Assembly (NCBI GenBank): GCA_039881045.1 | Contig: JAYWVB010000026.1 | Location: 124,001-188,000 of the forward strand | Source of the DNA: Chaetomium olivaceum | Lineage: Eukaryota; Ascomycota; Sordariomycetes; Sordariales; Chaetomiaceae | Direction of reading: 5' to 3' | Length of the DNA: 64,000 nucleotides | Shown here: positions 21,136 through 32,637 of the stretch, in pieces | Layout of the letters: the number at the start of each line of letters is the position of its first letter | How positions within the stretch are numbered: position 1 is the stretch's first letter | The notes under the pieces: generated by a model | Told to the model about the DNA's origin: nothing | What the model saw: the letters and a program-made list of their open reading frames with translations, nothing else | The model's database searches: none | Program-made: the position numbers and the translations under genes

Positions 21136-24100
21136 TAAACCACAACCCCTTCCTCCATCACACTCCCAATCCCACCACCACCACCGCCCGACCCCGCCCC
21201 AAAGCTCCCCGCCATCGACAACCCCGATCCCGATCCCGAACCCGACGATTCCAAAAGCGGCGGCGGCGGTAACGGCAGCGGAGGCGGGGGCATGCCCAAG
21301 ACACCTCCCCGCTTGGTAGCCCGCCCGCCGACCATCCCCCGCCTGTTGCGGCCCGTGCGGCCGCGGCCCAGCCAGTTGAGCTTGAGCAGCTTGTTGAGCT
21401 CCTCGACCATCTTGTTTCCTTCCTCTTCGTCGCGGGCTGCTGCCGGGCCACCGCTACCGCCGCCTGGTACGGCCGCGACCGGGGTGACGCCGACGGAAGC
21501 GAGCACGCTCATGCACTGCAGCATGCGGCCGACCATCTCGGTGACCTGCTTGGAGTCTTCGACGTTTTGGTCGCGGAGGCTGCCGATGCTGCCGGGGCCG
21601 CCTCCCCCTCCGCCACCGCCGCCGCCACCATGGCTGGTGGTGGTGTTGTTGGACATGGTGGTGTGGAGGGCGAGGTTGAGGGTGGGTGGAGTTGGCGGCG
21701 GCGCTGACGGCGTTCATGCTGCTGGGTGTGAAGGGCCGCAGCGGGTGGGCGGCGCTGTCGCTGCCAAAAGAGACGTTGCTAATGGCGCGGCTGCGGTTGC
21801 CGCTTCCAGAGCTGTCGCCGAGGAGGGTGCTGCCGGTGCTGTTGTAGCTGGCGACAGAAGGGTCGATGGAGGCGGCCGTGCCGGGGCGGTATTGCCCGAG
21901 CACGCTGGGAAGGCTTGTTGAGGCGTAGTGGTCGGAGGGTGAGTTGGAGAGTTGCTGGTTGATGCTTTGGTTGTGGTAGCCCGGGGATGGGATGGGTAGA
22001 GGTGGAGAGCCGAGTGCCATAGAAGCTAGAGATTGGGGGAGAAACTCGAGCGAGAGGCGAGAGAACATCGCTTTGAGGGTGTCGTAGCGTGGGAGGATGA
22101 CGATGTCGCGGAATGCGAGGAGGACGAAACGGCGGACTTCGAGGACTGAGGACGAGGGAGAGACGGTAACGCTATGGCTGCGGCCCGGCTTCTGGGTGAC
22201 AGTTGATGTGCCATCACCTGTCGAGGCCGCTGCCGGGATACCACCCCAGAAATCGCGGGCTTGCTCTGTGGACATCAAGGGCCCATGGCCTGAAAATTCC
22301 AAATCCAACGGCAGGAACACGGCCTGCATGTAGGGTAGGATACTGGTAAAAGTGAAGAGCCACAGCTCGACGAGCGCTGGGATGAGTCTATCCTCGGGAG
22401 TCTTGCGGAGGGGGTTTGGTCAAGGCTGGAAAATCCCGTTGCCAAAAGCTCCCTCAGATCGTCCACGATGATATTGGGACTGCGTCGGGCTAGGCAATAT
22501 TGAATGTGCATCGTAACCACACGGTTTAGGTCCTCGACCGGCAGCCGGAGATCCTCTGCCTCAAAGACGACGAGCAGCTTCGCCTTCAGGAACGGCCAGG
22601 CATCATCATGGGTCATGTTGTTCAGGCCGTACTTGTGGCTGTCGAATGGCTCGTTGAGATAGAGAGTGGAAGCTTGTGTGGCAGATCCGGAGGTAACGCT
22701 ACTTGAGCCAGGCCATTCGCTTGTGGCAGCGCTCGCGGTGTCGTCAAACGACTTCTCCTCTTTCCTCCTCTCCCGAAAGGCACGCCCTCCATGGCGTAAG
22801 TCGAGGGCAGATTTGAAGCCCGTGGTGTTCGGCCCTGGGCTCTGCGGCAAACTGAAGTTGTAAAGACTGCTCGGGGCGCTTGGGTCGGCCGGCCGCGAGT
22901 TGCTCATGGCGGACGAGAGCGGTAGGTGGTGGTCATCCTTGAGCTTGTGCTTCTGCCGCGATAAGAAGTGGTGCTTCTTTTCCTTCTCCTTGCCCTCCTT
23001 TTCTGTCGGCATGTCGGCGGGTCGTATTGTCGCAGCTGAAGAGTTTGGTAGGCTGTAGAATGACTGGGAACTAGACTCTAGACTGGTTGTGCTGAAGTTG
23101 CCCCGTTGTAGATTTGCGAATGCGTGTCCAACCTTCCCCGGACTAGGAAGTGGCTTGTCCTTGCTATCACTTTTGCTTCCAATTTTGACTTGCCGCGAGA
23201 AGAGTTTCACCTTTGACTTTTCCGGCTTTTGGGGTTTCTCGGAGGCGGGAGGCGGAGGTGGAGGTTGAGGTTGAGGCGTAAATGACTGCGAGGGTATCCC
23301 AGGTGACGGTTGGGTGGATCTCGGGAAGACAAGGTTCGCGGCAGCTGTCGCCGCGAGAGTGTGGTTGCCTACAAGGCCATTATGGTAGTTCTGTCCACCG
23401 AAGGCATTATCACGGGGCACGCTCGCCTCGGTGAGGCTCAGCATTGGCGGGTTCAAGGGGATTGAACTGCCGCTCGCACGTTTGGATGGTGGTGGCTCCT
23501 CCCCCGCAGGCACCGGCGCGGTCTGTGAGCGTTGTCGAGAGTGTTGTGCCGCCTGTTGTGCTTGTTGCGCTTGTTGCGCCTGTTGTTGCTGGTTTTGGTG
23601 TTGCATTACGGCGGCCTGAGCAGCAATCTGGCTGGCCGACATCTCTCGATGCGCCGGCGGGACGCGTTTCGGGGAGTGGTTCGAAAGGCCGATATGTGAG
23701 AGGTTGGACGTGCTTGTCGAGGGCAGGGTGGGCTCGAACAGGCCGGCGTTTTGCGACGTCTTGCGCGAGTGGCTAACGCCTCGACTAGAGAAGGTAGGTG
23801 TAACGGGGGAGGAAGTAGCTGGCGGCAGCGTTAGGGGCGAAGGTCCGTTGCGTGGAACGGCGTCGCTGGGTGACTGCGGCCCCGCGACGGAGCGGGCGGC
23901 GGAGACGGCGGTTGATAAGGTCGGTCGCGAGAAGTTTTGTAGATTGGTGGTGCTATTGTTGGTCCCGGTTGTGAAGCTGGTGTAGATCGGCGTTGGGGTT
24001 GGCGCAGTCTGCCCTCGGATCTTGTGGACATTCAATGGCGCCGGTTCGTCGCTGGACAGCGAGTCCTGCCGGTTCTGTCGCGTGTGAGAGGGATCGTTCG

Positions 24101-24173
24101 TGCTTGCCGGGTTACTCGCAGGCAGGGGCGAGAAGCTCCCTGGAGCCCTCGGCGTGGGTCTTGTGGGTTGCAT
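21135..24173 (-). CDS. TORC2 subunit HbrB (Bit61/PRR5 family), two frame breaks
   Basis: HbrB proteins are accessory subunits of TOR complex 2 and affect hyphal branching. From the ATG at 24173 the gene runs as one exon of about 1012 residues. The first 480 residues are low complexity (Ser/Pro/Gln-rich, basic KEKEKKHHF patch). The HbrB domain then begins at AWPFLKAKLLVVFEAEDLRL and continues through RRSPNIIVDDLRELL, LVELWLFTFTSILPYMQAVF and VLLAFRDIVILPRYD. Frame break 1 is at 22410-22414: a five-base run (plus-strand G) appears one short, and TPEDRLIPALVELW follows in the next frame. Break 2 lies between about 21650 and 21715, where TPPTLNLALHTTMSNN resumes in another frame. The tail holds a Gly run and a helical QVTEMVGRMLQCMSVLASVG segment. 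Both breaks are likely sequence errors. Confidence 0.87.
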
Positions 24174-24787
24174 GGGTGTTGAGGGCGAAGGAGTAGATGT
24201 ATCACATCTTGGCTCAGTGGTCCGGATTCGGCGGTTTGCGACGCCTAGCCCTGCTCAAGAGGCCATGCTCCGGACGATCTAATATTGGTATGTTCGATGT
24301 CGTCGGGGCTGAGCAATAACTTGAAAGTTTGATCGTCGGGGAAATTATTCAAGAAAATGTCACGTTAAAATACGGACGAGGTTCAAAGAATACGGGAAAC
24401 ATCGAAGTGCGCGCGACAAATGCGGCTGCGCAGGGCAACCCAACCCGTCGTGTTGGTGCAGTGTCAATTCGTCATTCCCTGCTGCAGCTGCAGCGAACAC
24501 AGCGCCACTCGCTGTTTGACCCGGCGACGGCCAAGAAGCAGGGGAGGGGCAGTTTGCAACCCCGCAGCCTGCCAAGTTCCTGGCGGGGCAATACCGGACA
24601 CTGCTTGCCAAAACATCTCAAGCTCTAAAATTGTCCCCAGTAGAGCACGAAGCTAAGATCAATGAAACGACGACTGTCCACCTCACCGCCACCAATCTCG
24701 CATTCTAACAGCAGGTATCCAATCGACACTAACAAGCCCGCTACTTCCCTGCAAAACCCCTCCATATCCCCAAAAAGAACCTCCGAA
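24174..24787. promoter_or_regulatory. Divergent promoter region, HbrB / GON7
   Basis: About 0.6 kb between divergent starts. An ATG at 24662 lies in frame with GON7, but the family N-terminus begins at 24788. No other feature was recognised. Confidence 0.4.
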
Positions 24788-25099
24788 ATGGCCGCCCAAC
24801 AACAACCACCGGCGCTCTCAGCAGCCTACACCTCAACCACCAACGCACCCTTCACCGTCCGCCTCCCGCTCACCTCGGCCGCCGACAGCACGACTCTCGA
24901 GCACAAGACCAAATATCTCTTCGAGCTCCGGCAGTCGGTGATATCCGTCCAGGGACAGATCAACCGGGAGCTCACGGCGCGCATGGAGGAGGACAAGGCG
25001 CGGGAGGCAAGCGCCGCGGCAGCCAACGGTGCCAAGCTCGTCGACGACGAAAAGGAGGAGGAGAACTATGGCGAAGAGGTGGTGGAGGAAGATGATTAA
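24788..25099 (+). CDS. GON7: EKC/KEOPS complex subunit Gon7
   Basis: Gon7 is a small subunit of the KEOPS complex that makes the t6A base of ANN-decoding tRNAs. The single exon gives 103 residues. The conserved core runs from LSAAYTSTTNAPFTVRLPL through KTKYLFELRQSVISVQGQIN to RELTARMEEDKAREA, followed by an acidic tail. I chose the ATG at 24788 (context GAAATGGCC) because residues upstream from the in-frame ATG at 24662 are Ser/Pro-rich and not family-like. The gene is convergent with VPS39, 163 bp away. Confidence 0.82.
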   Translation: MAAQQQPPALSAAYTSTTNAPFTVRLPLTSAADSTTLEHKTKYLFELRQSVISVQGQINRELTARMEEDKAREASAAAANGAKLVDDEKEEENYGEEVVEEDD

Positions 25100-25262
25100 A
25101 AGAGCGTTAACCAGCAATTTGGTCACCGGGGGACGGAGGTGATCTCAGCTCGGAGGCTAACAAGGGGTATCCATCTGCGTTCGTTGAATCCGGTTCTACC
25201 TACACTACATCCGCCTGTGAACAACCCGACGCATAACCATACCCATGAGGGGCCCCGGCCGT

Positions 25263-28200
25263 CTAACACCATAAAAAAACACACAAGACACACGAATCAC
25301 CGCCAGCCCTCCCCCACGATCCAAAGCCAGACGACCGAATGCTCTCCGCAGCCGGCGACAACGCCCTAGCCCCCGACCCATTCACACCGGCAACGGCACC
25401 GGCCGATTTCAGACAGCCATAATGCACCACCGTATTATCCGGCAACACCGCCACCACACTCCCACCAATCCGCTTATGACACACCCCACACACCCTCTCC
25501 TCCGAAATCACCACCCGCCTATTCCGCCCTCCCTGCCCGCCAGGAATGCCGTCACCCAGGAACAGCAGCGACTGGCTAGCGAAAAGCGACGTCTTGCGCA
25601 AGCCCGCCAGCACGCGCGTCTCGTTGACGGCGCTGTTGGCGCTGCGCATGCGGCCGCGGAAGTACGACTCCAGCTTCCCGACGGGCAGGCTGTCGGGTAC
25701 AAGGGATAAGGTGGATGTGGCGGGCAGGCGGGAGCCGTGCTTGGAGAGGAGGTCCAAGGCGGGGCCGAGGTTGGGGCTGTATTCGGGTGGCGGGGTCAGG
25801 TAGAGGGAGAGGAGGGTGTGGTAGATGGAGGGCTTTTCTTCTTCGGTTGTGGTGGGCGGCTGGGAGGAGGATTTGGTTTCTTGAGGAGCTGGGGTGGGCG
25901 CCTGAGGGGGTGATGGTTGGGTTTTGTGGATCTGGTTGCAGTATCTGTGGGGAAGAAGGTTAGCCAAAGGCCAGGGGTGATAGGGAATGGAAGTGGTGGG
26001 GGGCTCGTACTCTTCGGCTTTGGCGTAGTCTTGCATCTTGAAGACGTAGATCATCAGTGCCTGCCTGTGCTGTCCCATATTGCTGAGCACGACGGCTTGC
26101 GCTTCGTAAAAAGGTGGGTCTTTATGGGGTTGTCAGTCGAAGGAAGCCCAGGTCAAGAGTCCAAGATACAAAACTCACCGTCTTTGGGAATCAAGCCCCT
26201 CGCCTTACCCAGGCCGTACTGTTTGCTCTCTCTCAAGAATCTCACCAGTCGCTCCAATAGGGTATCCCACTCCGGTCCTCTTTCCCTCTCCTTGTCCACC
26301 AGCTGCTTAATGAACAGCTCCACTAATAGATCATGGAAGTCGGGCGTCATGTCATTCAGCTCGTTGATGATGTGCTCCAGATACCGGATCTCCAGCCCAA
26401 TATCAATACCGTCGAGGAAATCCAAAACCTTCTTCCTGGGCAAGGTTTCTGCATTCTCAGAATCAGCCAAGAACACCTCCATGCCCAACTCCGGGTCTTT
26501 CCTGAGCGTCCACTCGGAAAACTCCAAAATCACATCAATCATCTCGGGCGGCAGGCCCTGCAGGTACATGACAGTGCGCTGCGGGCCATGCAACCCGGGG
26601 GCCGCCTCGTCGGGCTCGTCGGGGCTACCAAAACGGCGCAGCAGGCTGAGGGCCTGGCGATGCAGCTTCTTGCCGTAGAAGAAGTCGACGAGCTCGTTGA
26701 AGCGGTTGTGCTCGACCAGGCGCTCGTTAACGACGTCCGGGTCGCAAAAGTTGGGGATGCGGAACAGCGAGCTGGCCAGCGTCGGCCGCGAGTACATGAA
26801 GGCCCGGAAGAGAGTCGTGTCGAGCACCCGGAAGGTCGACTGCAGGTCGCGCTCGAGCTGCTCGTCATTCTCGTCGTTCGGGGACGAGAGGAGAAGGGTC
26901 TTGAAGGCGTCTTCGGTGGAGCCAGATTCCGACTTGCGCGGCTTGAGCTTGCCTGTGGTTGGGTCGAGGACGCGTTGGAGCCGTGTGCGGGCGCCGGCGA
27001 GGTAGCTGTTGAGCCCTAGGACAGCAGCCATCAGGTCTTTCTCGGTCTGGGACTGTTCGTCCTTTGGCTTGCCCTTGATACTTGCTGTATCGTCGTCAGA
27101 GCCCTTCTTGGACGAGGCGATGCTTGCCGTCTCGGGATTCAGCTTCCGATTGCCCATGAGGTACTTAGCAAAGCCTCCACCGGCTCTCGTGGGCGAAGCA
27201 ACCTGGGCTGCAATTTCGGGGTTTGTCTCCTGGTCCTCGTTCCCTTTCCCGTTGGCACTGTCCTGCTCAGAATCGTCTTGTTTCTCTTCCTCGACCCCCA
27301 ACTCTCCTGCAATAATCTTGGGAAACAGCCGGAGAACCCGTTCTGGCGGGGCATCGACTTCGTCCTCATTGAAAAGATCCATCGAGTCGCGGTACTTCTT
27401 TTGGCGGAACAGGAGCTCTGCCTTTTGCATCTTGACTTCCCGCAACGTCTCCGTCTTGTTCTTGAGCAACGCATCCTCTAGCATGCCTAGGATGCTGATT
27501 GCTTCGTCGAGTCTGCCGTTCTTAACCAGCTCATCGATCTGGGAGTCGTAGTCCGTGGCATCCATCCTCCACACCACCCTATCACTCAAGACATGGAATC
27601 CTTTGCCGTGCCGTGTGCCAAACTGACCGTCGGTGGCGGGAAGTGAAGTGATGCAGCACCAGGAAGACCAATGGTCTGTAGCAAACTCAAAGTGTCAGGG
27701 TTCCGGACCTCCAGGCTCCCTTTGGCCGGCGGTTGAAGCGCCAAGATGTACGGGTAGCTGTATCCGATCCCCTCCGGCGCAGCCTGCCATGGGATCTGGC
27801 GCTTCTCAAGGGCCTTCCCCGAGTCGTTGATAAACAAGGTGTTGATATCCTTCGCGAGGAGAAGTTCCCCTTCAGCCAGTTTGGCCGACAGCGGCTTTGG
27901 CATGTAACCACCGAGGCCCATGTACCCCATGCCAGCAGCGCTCACGGCGCCAAAGCGCCCTTGTCCACCGGCCGCGTTTCCAATAGCCCCTGGTCCAACG
28001 ATGTCCTCGACGCTGCCGGCCTCCACATCAACCATGACGTATCCGCTGTTCATGCCGCAGACGACCTTGGTCGCATTTGCCCAGGTGATGGACCTGATCG
28101 ACTCGGCCAGCACAATCTCAACCACATCCGGCGATAACTCGCTCTCGTGCCATGACCACAGCAGGAGACGGCGTTTGACGGAGACAGCCAGTCGCGAAAT

Positions 28201-28781
28201 GATCTCGGGGATGCCCGTGTCCGGGTCTTCGACGACGTTGCTCGTTACCGCAAAGGTGGAGGCGTTCTTGGTACGGGGCAGCGGGGCCTCGACGGGCTCG
28301 AAGGTTTGGGAATCGTGGATGGAGACGGCGTAGTTGGAGAGCGACACGAGGACGTTGGCCTCTTTTATTATGGCCAGTTGTTCGATGGCGCGCGTCGAGA
28401 ACTTCTCTACCTCTCTCAATAGATCGGTCGGCTTCGCCGCCTTGGGCGCGGGTGGTGGCTGGCCATCCTGAGAAGGGCTGGCCGGATCGATAGCGCTGAC
28501 AGGACCGGCGTCTTCGACTTGCGCCTGAGCGGCTAACGTGCTGTCGGTGGGCTTCGCGTCGGGCTTCGACTCGGGCGGAGTAGTGGGCTCGTTGACTCGG
28601 TAGATGCGTAGGGAGCCTGTGTTGAGGCCGACGAGGACACGGTCGCCTAGACAAGCAAGTCAGTCAGATGTCACAAGAAGACTCAAAAACAAAGCCTACC
28701 GTAGGCAAGGATGGACTCGATCTTGGACTTGTCCCGTTGCTTAAGCTCGATGATGGGTCGAGCAGTGAATGCGGACAGCAT
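25263..28781 (-). CDS. VPS39: HOPS subunit VPS39/VAM6, one frame break
   Basis: VPS39 tethers vacuoles and late endosomes in the HOPS complex and binds Ypt7. Minus-strand exons are 28781-28700, 28646-26179, 26119-26011 and 25944-25263, about 1113 residues. The N-terminal CNH/beta-propeller starts MLSAFTARPIIELKQRDKSK and includes DRVLVGLNTGSLRIYRV. The middle is alpha-solenoid (FRVLDTTLFRAFMYSRPTLA, DLLVELFIKQLVD). The C-terminal zinc-binding element reads CGVCHKRIGGSVVAV...VVHYGC. The frame breaks near 27606, where a GG on the coding strand is probably GGG; GKGFHVLSDRVVWRM follows in the next frame. Residues after the zinc element are poorly conserved, so the exact stop is slightly uncertain. 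Confidence 0.9.
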
Positions 28782-29830
28782 GACGGCCGCCAGCTCGGTA
28801 GGTTCGCGTGCTTGACGCGGTTATCGGTGCATTAGGGGCTGTTGGGGTCGCCGCCGTGTTGCGAGAAGCTGCCTGTTGGTGTTGCGAGCTTGGGATGGAT
28901 TCAAGGGTTGCTCATGCCTGCCCCGGCCTTCGCTGGCCCGGCCGCATGACGGCATCGGGCGGCCAGGCACGGTTGTTTCGATAAGGGTTAGGGTCCGAAG
29001 GTGTCGTCTCCAAGTCACTGTGTAGTTAGAAGCTCGAGTTGTAGAAACGAAACAAAGGTTTTCCGGAAATCTAGAGAAAACTTTTTTACTCTATTTACAT
29101 TTCTTTTACTTAGTTTCTATTCTTCATTCTTTTCTTCCCTCTCTTTTTCTTTTGTTGTTTTTCTACTTTTCCTCCACGGGCTTGTTCTCTTTTGGTGTGT
29201 TCGGCTTTTTGGGCCAGAGGGCGGGAGCTTCGCGACTCAATCCCTGCTGAAAAGTGCGGAACTACTATCTGTACCAGGTAGAGGACCTCCCTACCCTACC
29301 TGTGTATGTGTAGAAGCTTGTTCCCCCAATATTTAACGAGAACACCGCCCAGCAGCAGTGGCTTAATTGACACTGGCAGGGGTTTTCCCGCCCTGGGTAG
29401 CGCTGTTCACTGTGTAGTCCTTCCAGTGAGAGGTTGTACAAGTAGGTTCGAGTGTCACCTGGGGCGTCGACTAAGGGGCCCTCCCCTCGAGGTCATTTCC
29501 AAAGAAACCCCAGTGGGGTTTTGTAAGTCTTCGTCGTTGTTCATAAGATGCGGCTTATTATTCTCATAGCCACTAGTTCTGGACCCTCCGACCCACGTAG
29601 CTACCCCTTGTTTCTCGATGCAAGGTCGGGCACACCCAAGTGGCGAGCGGTACTTCGGAGCAGACAGAGAACCTTTCTGAGAAAGCATCCCCTGCACCTA
29701 AACACAAATGAAAATCACAATAAGGAGGGAACGGAATCTATAGTTTTTATGTCCGTAAGCCAAAATCTATGAACCTCCATTCTAAGTCTAGCCCATCCTT
29801 GGACATGGTATCAAGGATCTCAATCGAAAA
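28782..29830. other. Intergenic region between VPS39 and RTA1-family gene
   Basis: This includes the VPS39 promoter side, with a T-rich polypyrimidine tract at about 29080-29180. The rest up to 29830 is probably 3' flank of the RTA1-family gene. No open frame with family features was found, and a T-loop-like motif at 29440 does not fold into a tRNA. Confidence 0.4.
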
Positions 29831-30995
29831 TCAAACCACGCTAAAACAACAAATTTCATGATATCCCTTACTGGCTCTCACTCCCCGTATCTGTCCCCGG
29901 CCGCGCCTTTTCCGCATCGATCGCCGCTCCACGCTTTCCGGCCTTCCAACTCGCAGCCGACCATACCTCACCACCAACCACCAACCCGGGTGGAAGACCG
30001 TCAGGAGAATGCAGGCCAAGGCAATCATGGTTCCCTCCAGCACCATAAAGGTAACCTCGTCGTTGGCCAGCGGGCCCTGGAACCCTTCCGAGAGCTCGGC
30101 GCACCGGAAGACGGAGCGCACAAAGATGAAGACCCCGGTAAGCAAGACAGCCACCAGAAACCCAGGCTGGAAGGACTTCTGCGCGCGCAGACTCGCAAAG
30201 GCCGGGTTCAGCGCGGAGCTCGGGGTGGAACGGATGCGCATCCAGAACTCGAAGCTAAGCACGGCAAACAGGACCAGGGCGACGACCTGCCAAGCGACGC
30301 CCGCGATCATGGTGTTGACGCCGGCGTCTTGCGCGGACGAGCCGAACTCGGCGATGGACGCGACGGCGCCGCCGGCCGCCTGCAGGATCAGCGCCAGCAC
30401 GTCGCACCCGATGAAGATGTAGGTGTACACCTGGGGCGGGAAGCGGGCGCGCTCGGGCGCGTAGATGACGATGAGGCGCGACAGGCTGAGGTAGATGCCG
30501 GCTGCGAGAAAGGCGGGTGCGATGGTCAGGCAGACGAGGTACCTGGATGGGGGGAACGGGTTAGATAGGTATTGACCGGCGGGGGTGAAAGCTTAATCAA
30601 ATAGAGGGAGGTATTGAGCTGACATGTGGGGGTTTGGGAGGAGCGGAGACTTACATGATGAAATAGGAGTCCGTAAACATGTTTTCGCGCATCAGAATCC
30701 GCGCGATGTACCCGAGAAGTTCGAGCAAGATGCCGCCCGTCATGCCAATCAGGTAACCCCATGTCTTGTGGCGGATACCCAAGTAAATCTGAGGAAGTAG
30801 ACAGAGTCCAAAGATGGCGGCGAACAGGGCGTTGCCGGCCAACGAGGGGTAATACTCCATGACAGCGAAGTGGTAGCCATCGAGCTCAAGCGGGCAAGTA
30901 CACGATGTGCATAGCCTGGGGTTCTGAAGTAATGTGCGGTTGAACGTTTGAAGCGTGGCGCCGCTCCAGTCGGGCTCGCCCGTTGCGCAGGCCAT
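29831..30995 (-). CDS. RTA1-family seven-helix membrane protein
   Basis: RTA1-like proteins are fungal seven-helix membrane proteins, some linked to lipid translocation or azole and 7-aminocholesterol resistance. Two exons, 30995-30655 and 30542-29831, give 1053 nt and 350 residues. The extracellular N-terminus is Cys-rich (CTSCTCPL), followed by helices such as LAGNALFAAIFGLCLLPQIY and the motif KTWGYLIGMTGGILLELLGY. Later family features are YLVCLTIAPAFLAAGIYLSL, YIFIGCDVLALILQAAGGA, FRCAELSEGFQGPLANDE and MVLEGTMIALACILL. The C-terminal tail is basic and cytosolic. The intron lies within the codon for Met in FIM/YLV. The substrate is unknown. Confidence 0.9.
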
Positions 30996-32637
30996 TGTGC
31001 CGTTGATTCGTCTTTGATGTGAACTCAAGGTATTCGCAGGTGGGCGAGTATGTCGTTCGCGGTAGGTTCTTGTCGAGCCCCTTTCTTGTCCCTGAAGCTA
31101 GATTGATGCCGATTTGAAGAATGTGTATGCTGGTCAGGGGTTCGGATTCGTTGATCGTTCTCATGTAGTCGCTTGCTGTGTAACGAGGAAGAAAAGAAGA
31201 GGTGTAAGTGAGAAATCGAGGATATATAACTTCATGATCAGGGATTTCGCTTACAGCTCTTTCATTTTCATAGCCACCAACTACTACGGCGTTGAAATTA
31301 CCTTTGGGCTATGCTCGTGTGACGCGTCATCTCGGACATTCCTGCGTTCGATATTGCTGAGCCTCATCCGTTTCGAGTTACTGTGTAAACAGAAGCAGTA
31401 GTCCGAGCAGGATGACGACCGCGGGCCGCCTTGGCGGTTCCTTCAGCTCAGCTCATTTTTAGAAGGGGCAGAGACTCGGTCTTTAAAAGTCAATACACCA
31501 ATCAATCATGCACAGTCGTCGTCATCCTCGTCCCCGGAGTAAATTCAAAAGACGGAACGGAAACACGGAGCAACGCAAATATCAAGCTCCGTTCCCGTCC
31601 CCCTTTTTTGCTTTCGTCTCCGTCTTTCCTTTTATTTCCCCGTTTTGTCTTTTGTCTCATATCTAAGAGAAGGCCTGATCATTACATCCTTCATCCCGCT
31701 CCCGCCAGTATTTGGTTTGATTATCGGCCGCCGCGTCCTCGATACGTTCAAGGAAAGATGACTAGTTGGAACAAGTCCTCGAGTATTGTATTGCACTAGC
31801 CCTCGTGGGCCGTGGCCAAACATCGGCCATGTCATGAACTTCGTCTCCTCTGAGCTATCGTGATTTGGCCAGACACCAGATAACACCTAGGTGTCATGGC
31901 CAAAGTGTTGATCTCAGAGCCGAGGAAGGACTACACGGGGCCTGTACAGATGACCAAGGACAGAATATCCCACGCGCTTCTCCCAAATTGCCAAAATTGG
32001 AGACCGAGCCAAGGGTTTGTGATCACGAGGAAGACAAGGGTTAGGGTTTGTACCGGCGGTGAGTGGTCGAGAAGCTCTTGTACGTAACGTATCGCGGCCA
32101 AGCCCATAATGTACGTAATTACAACACTCATGCCCCCAATTTTACGGGTTTCAGAGCTGGGAACACAGCCGCCAAGGCGTTCCAGGCTTCCGGTCACCCA
32201 ACGGGGGGTGGAGTCACGGTGCGCAGGTGGGGCCGGCCGATGCCGTCTGGTCGTGGTGGTGCGGTGCAGATTGGGGAACCTAGAACCAGTGAACTCTACG
32301 CCGTTCATCGATCGAGTCTACGGATGCCCTCGAGGCAGAGTTATTGAAAATTCCACCCACGTCCTCATTCTCGTCCCCCTCCCCAAACCGACCCGCTGGT
32401 CTTCGCGCGCAGCAGGCAGCCGCATCGATCGGACAAACACCTTCAGGTAATCTCGACAGGGGAGGGAGCCCGCAGCGTACCACGTCCGACAACCCGTCCA
32501 ACAACCCGTCCGAAGAGATCGAGTTGCAACCGTACCCGACAGCGGCCGAAAAGTACCGCGACTTTGCAAGCGAGCGCCAGCGCAAGTACGACGTCAAGCG
32601 GGCCGAGAAGCGCAGGTGGCTCGAGCAACAGGACGAG
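30996..32637. promoter_or_regulatory. Divergent promoter region, RTA1-family gene / phosphate transporter
   Basis: About 1.6 kb between divergent genes. From 32344 to 32637 the frame of the transporter is open without an ATG, and its residue content looks partly protein-like, so an upstream exon or longer 5' leader is possible. A single TTAGGG-like motif near 32038 is not a telomeric array. Confidence 0.4.

Noticed and set aside
29425..29465. T-loop-like motif aggttcgagtg
   Set aside because: The five-base stem on either side does not pair, and no acceptor stem is present.
28980..32050. Isolated TTAGGG-like motifs
   Set aside because: Each occurs once, not as an array, so there is no telomeric or interstitial telomere repeat.
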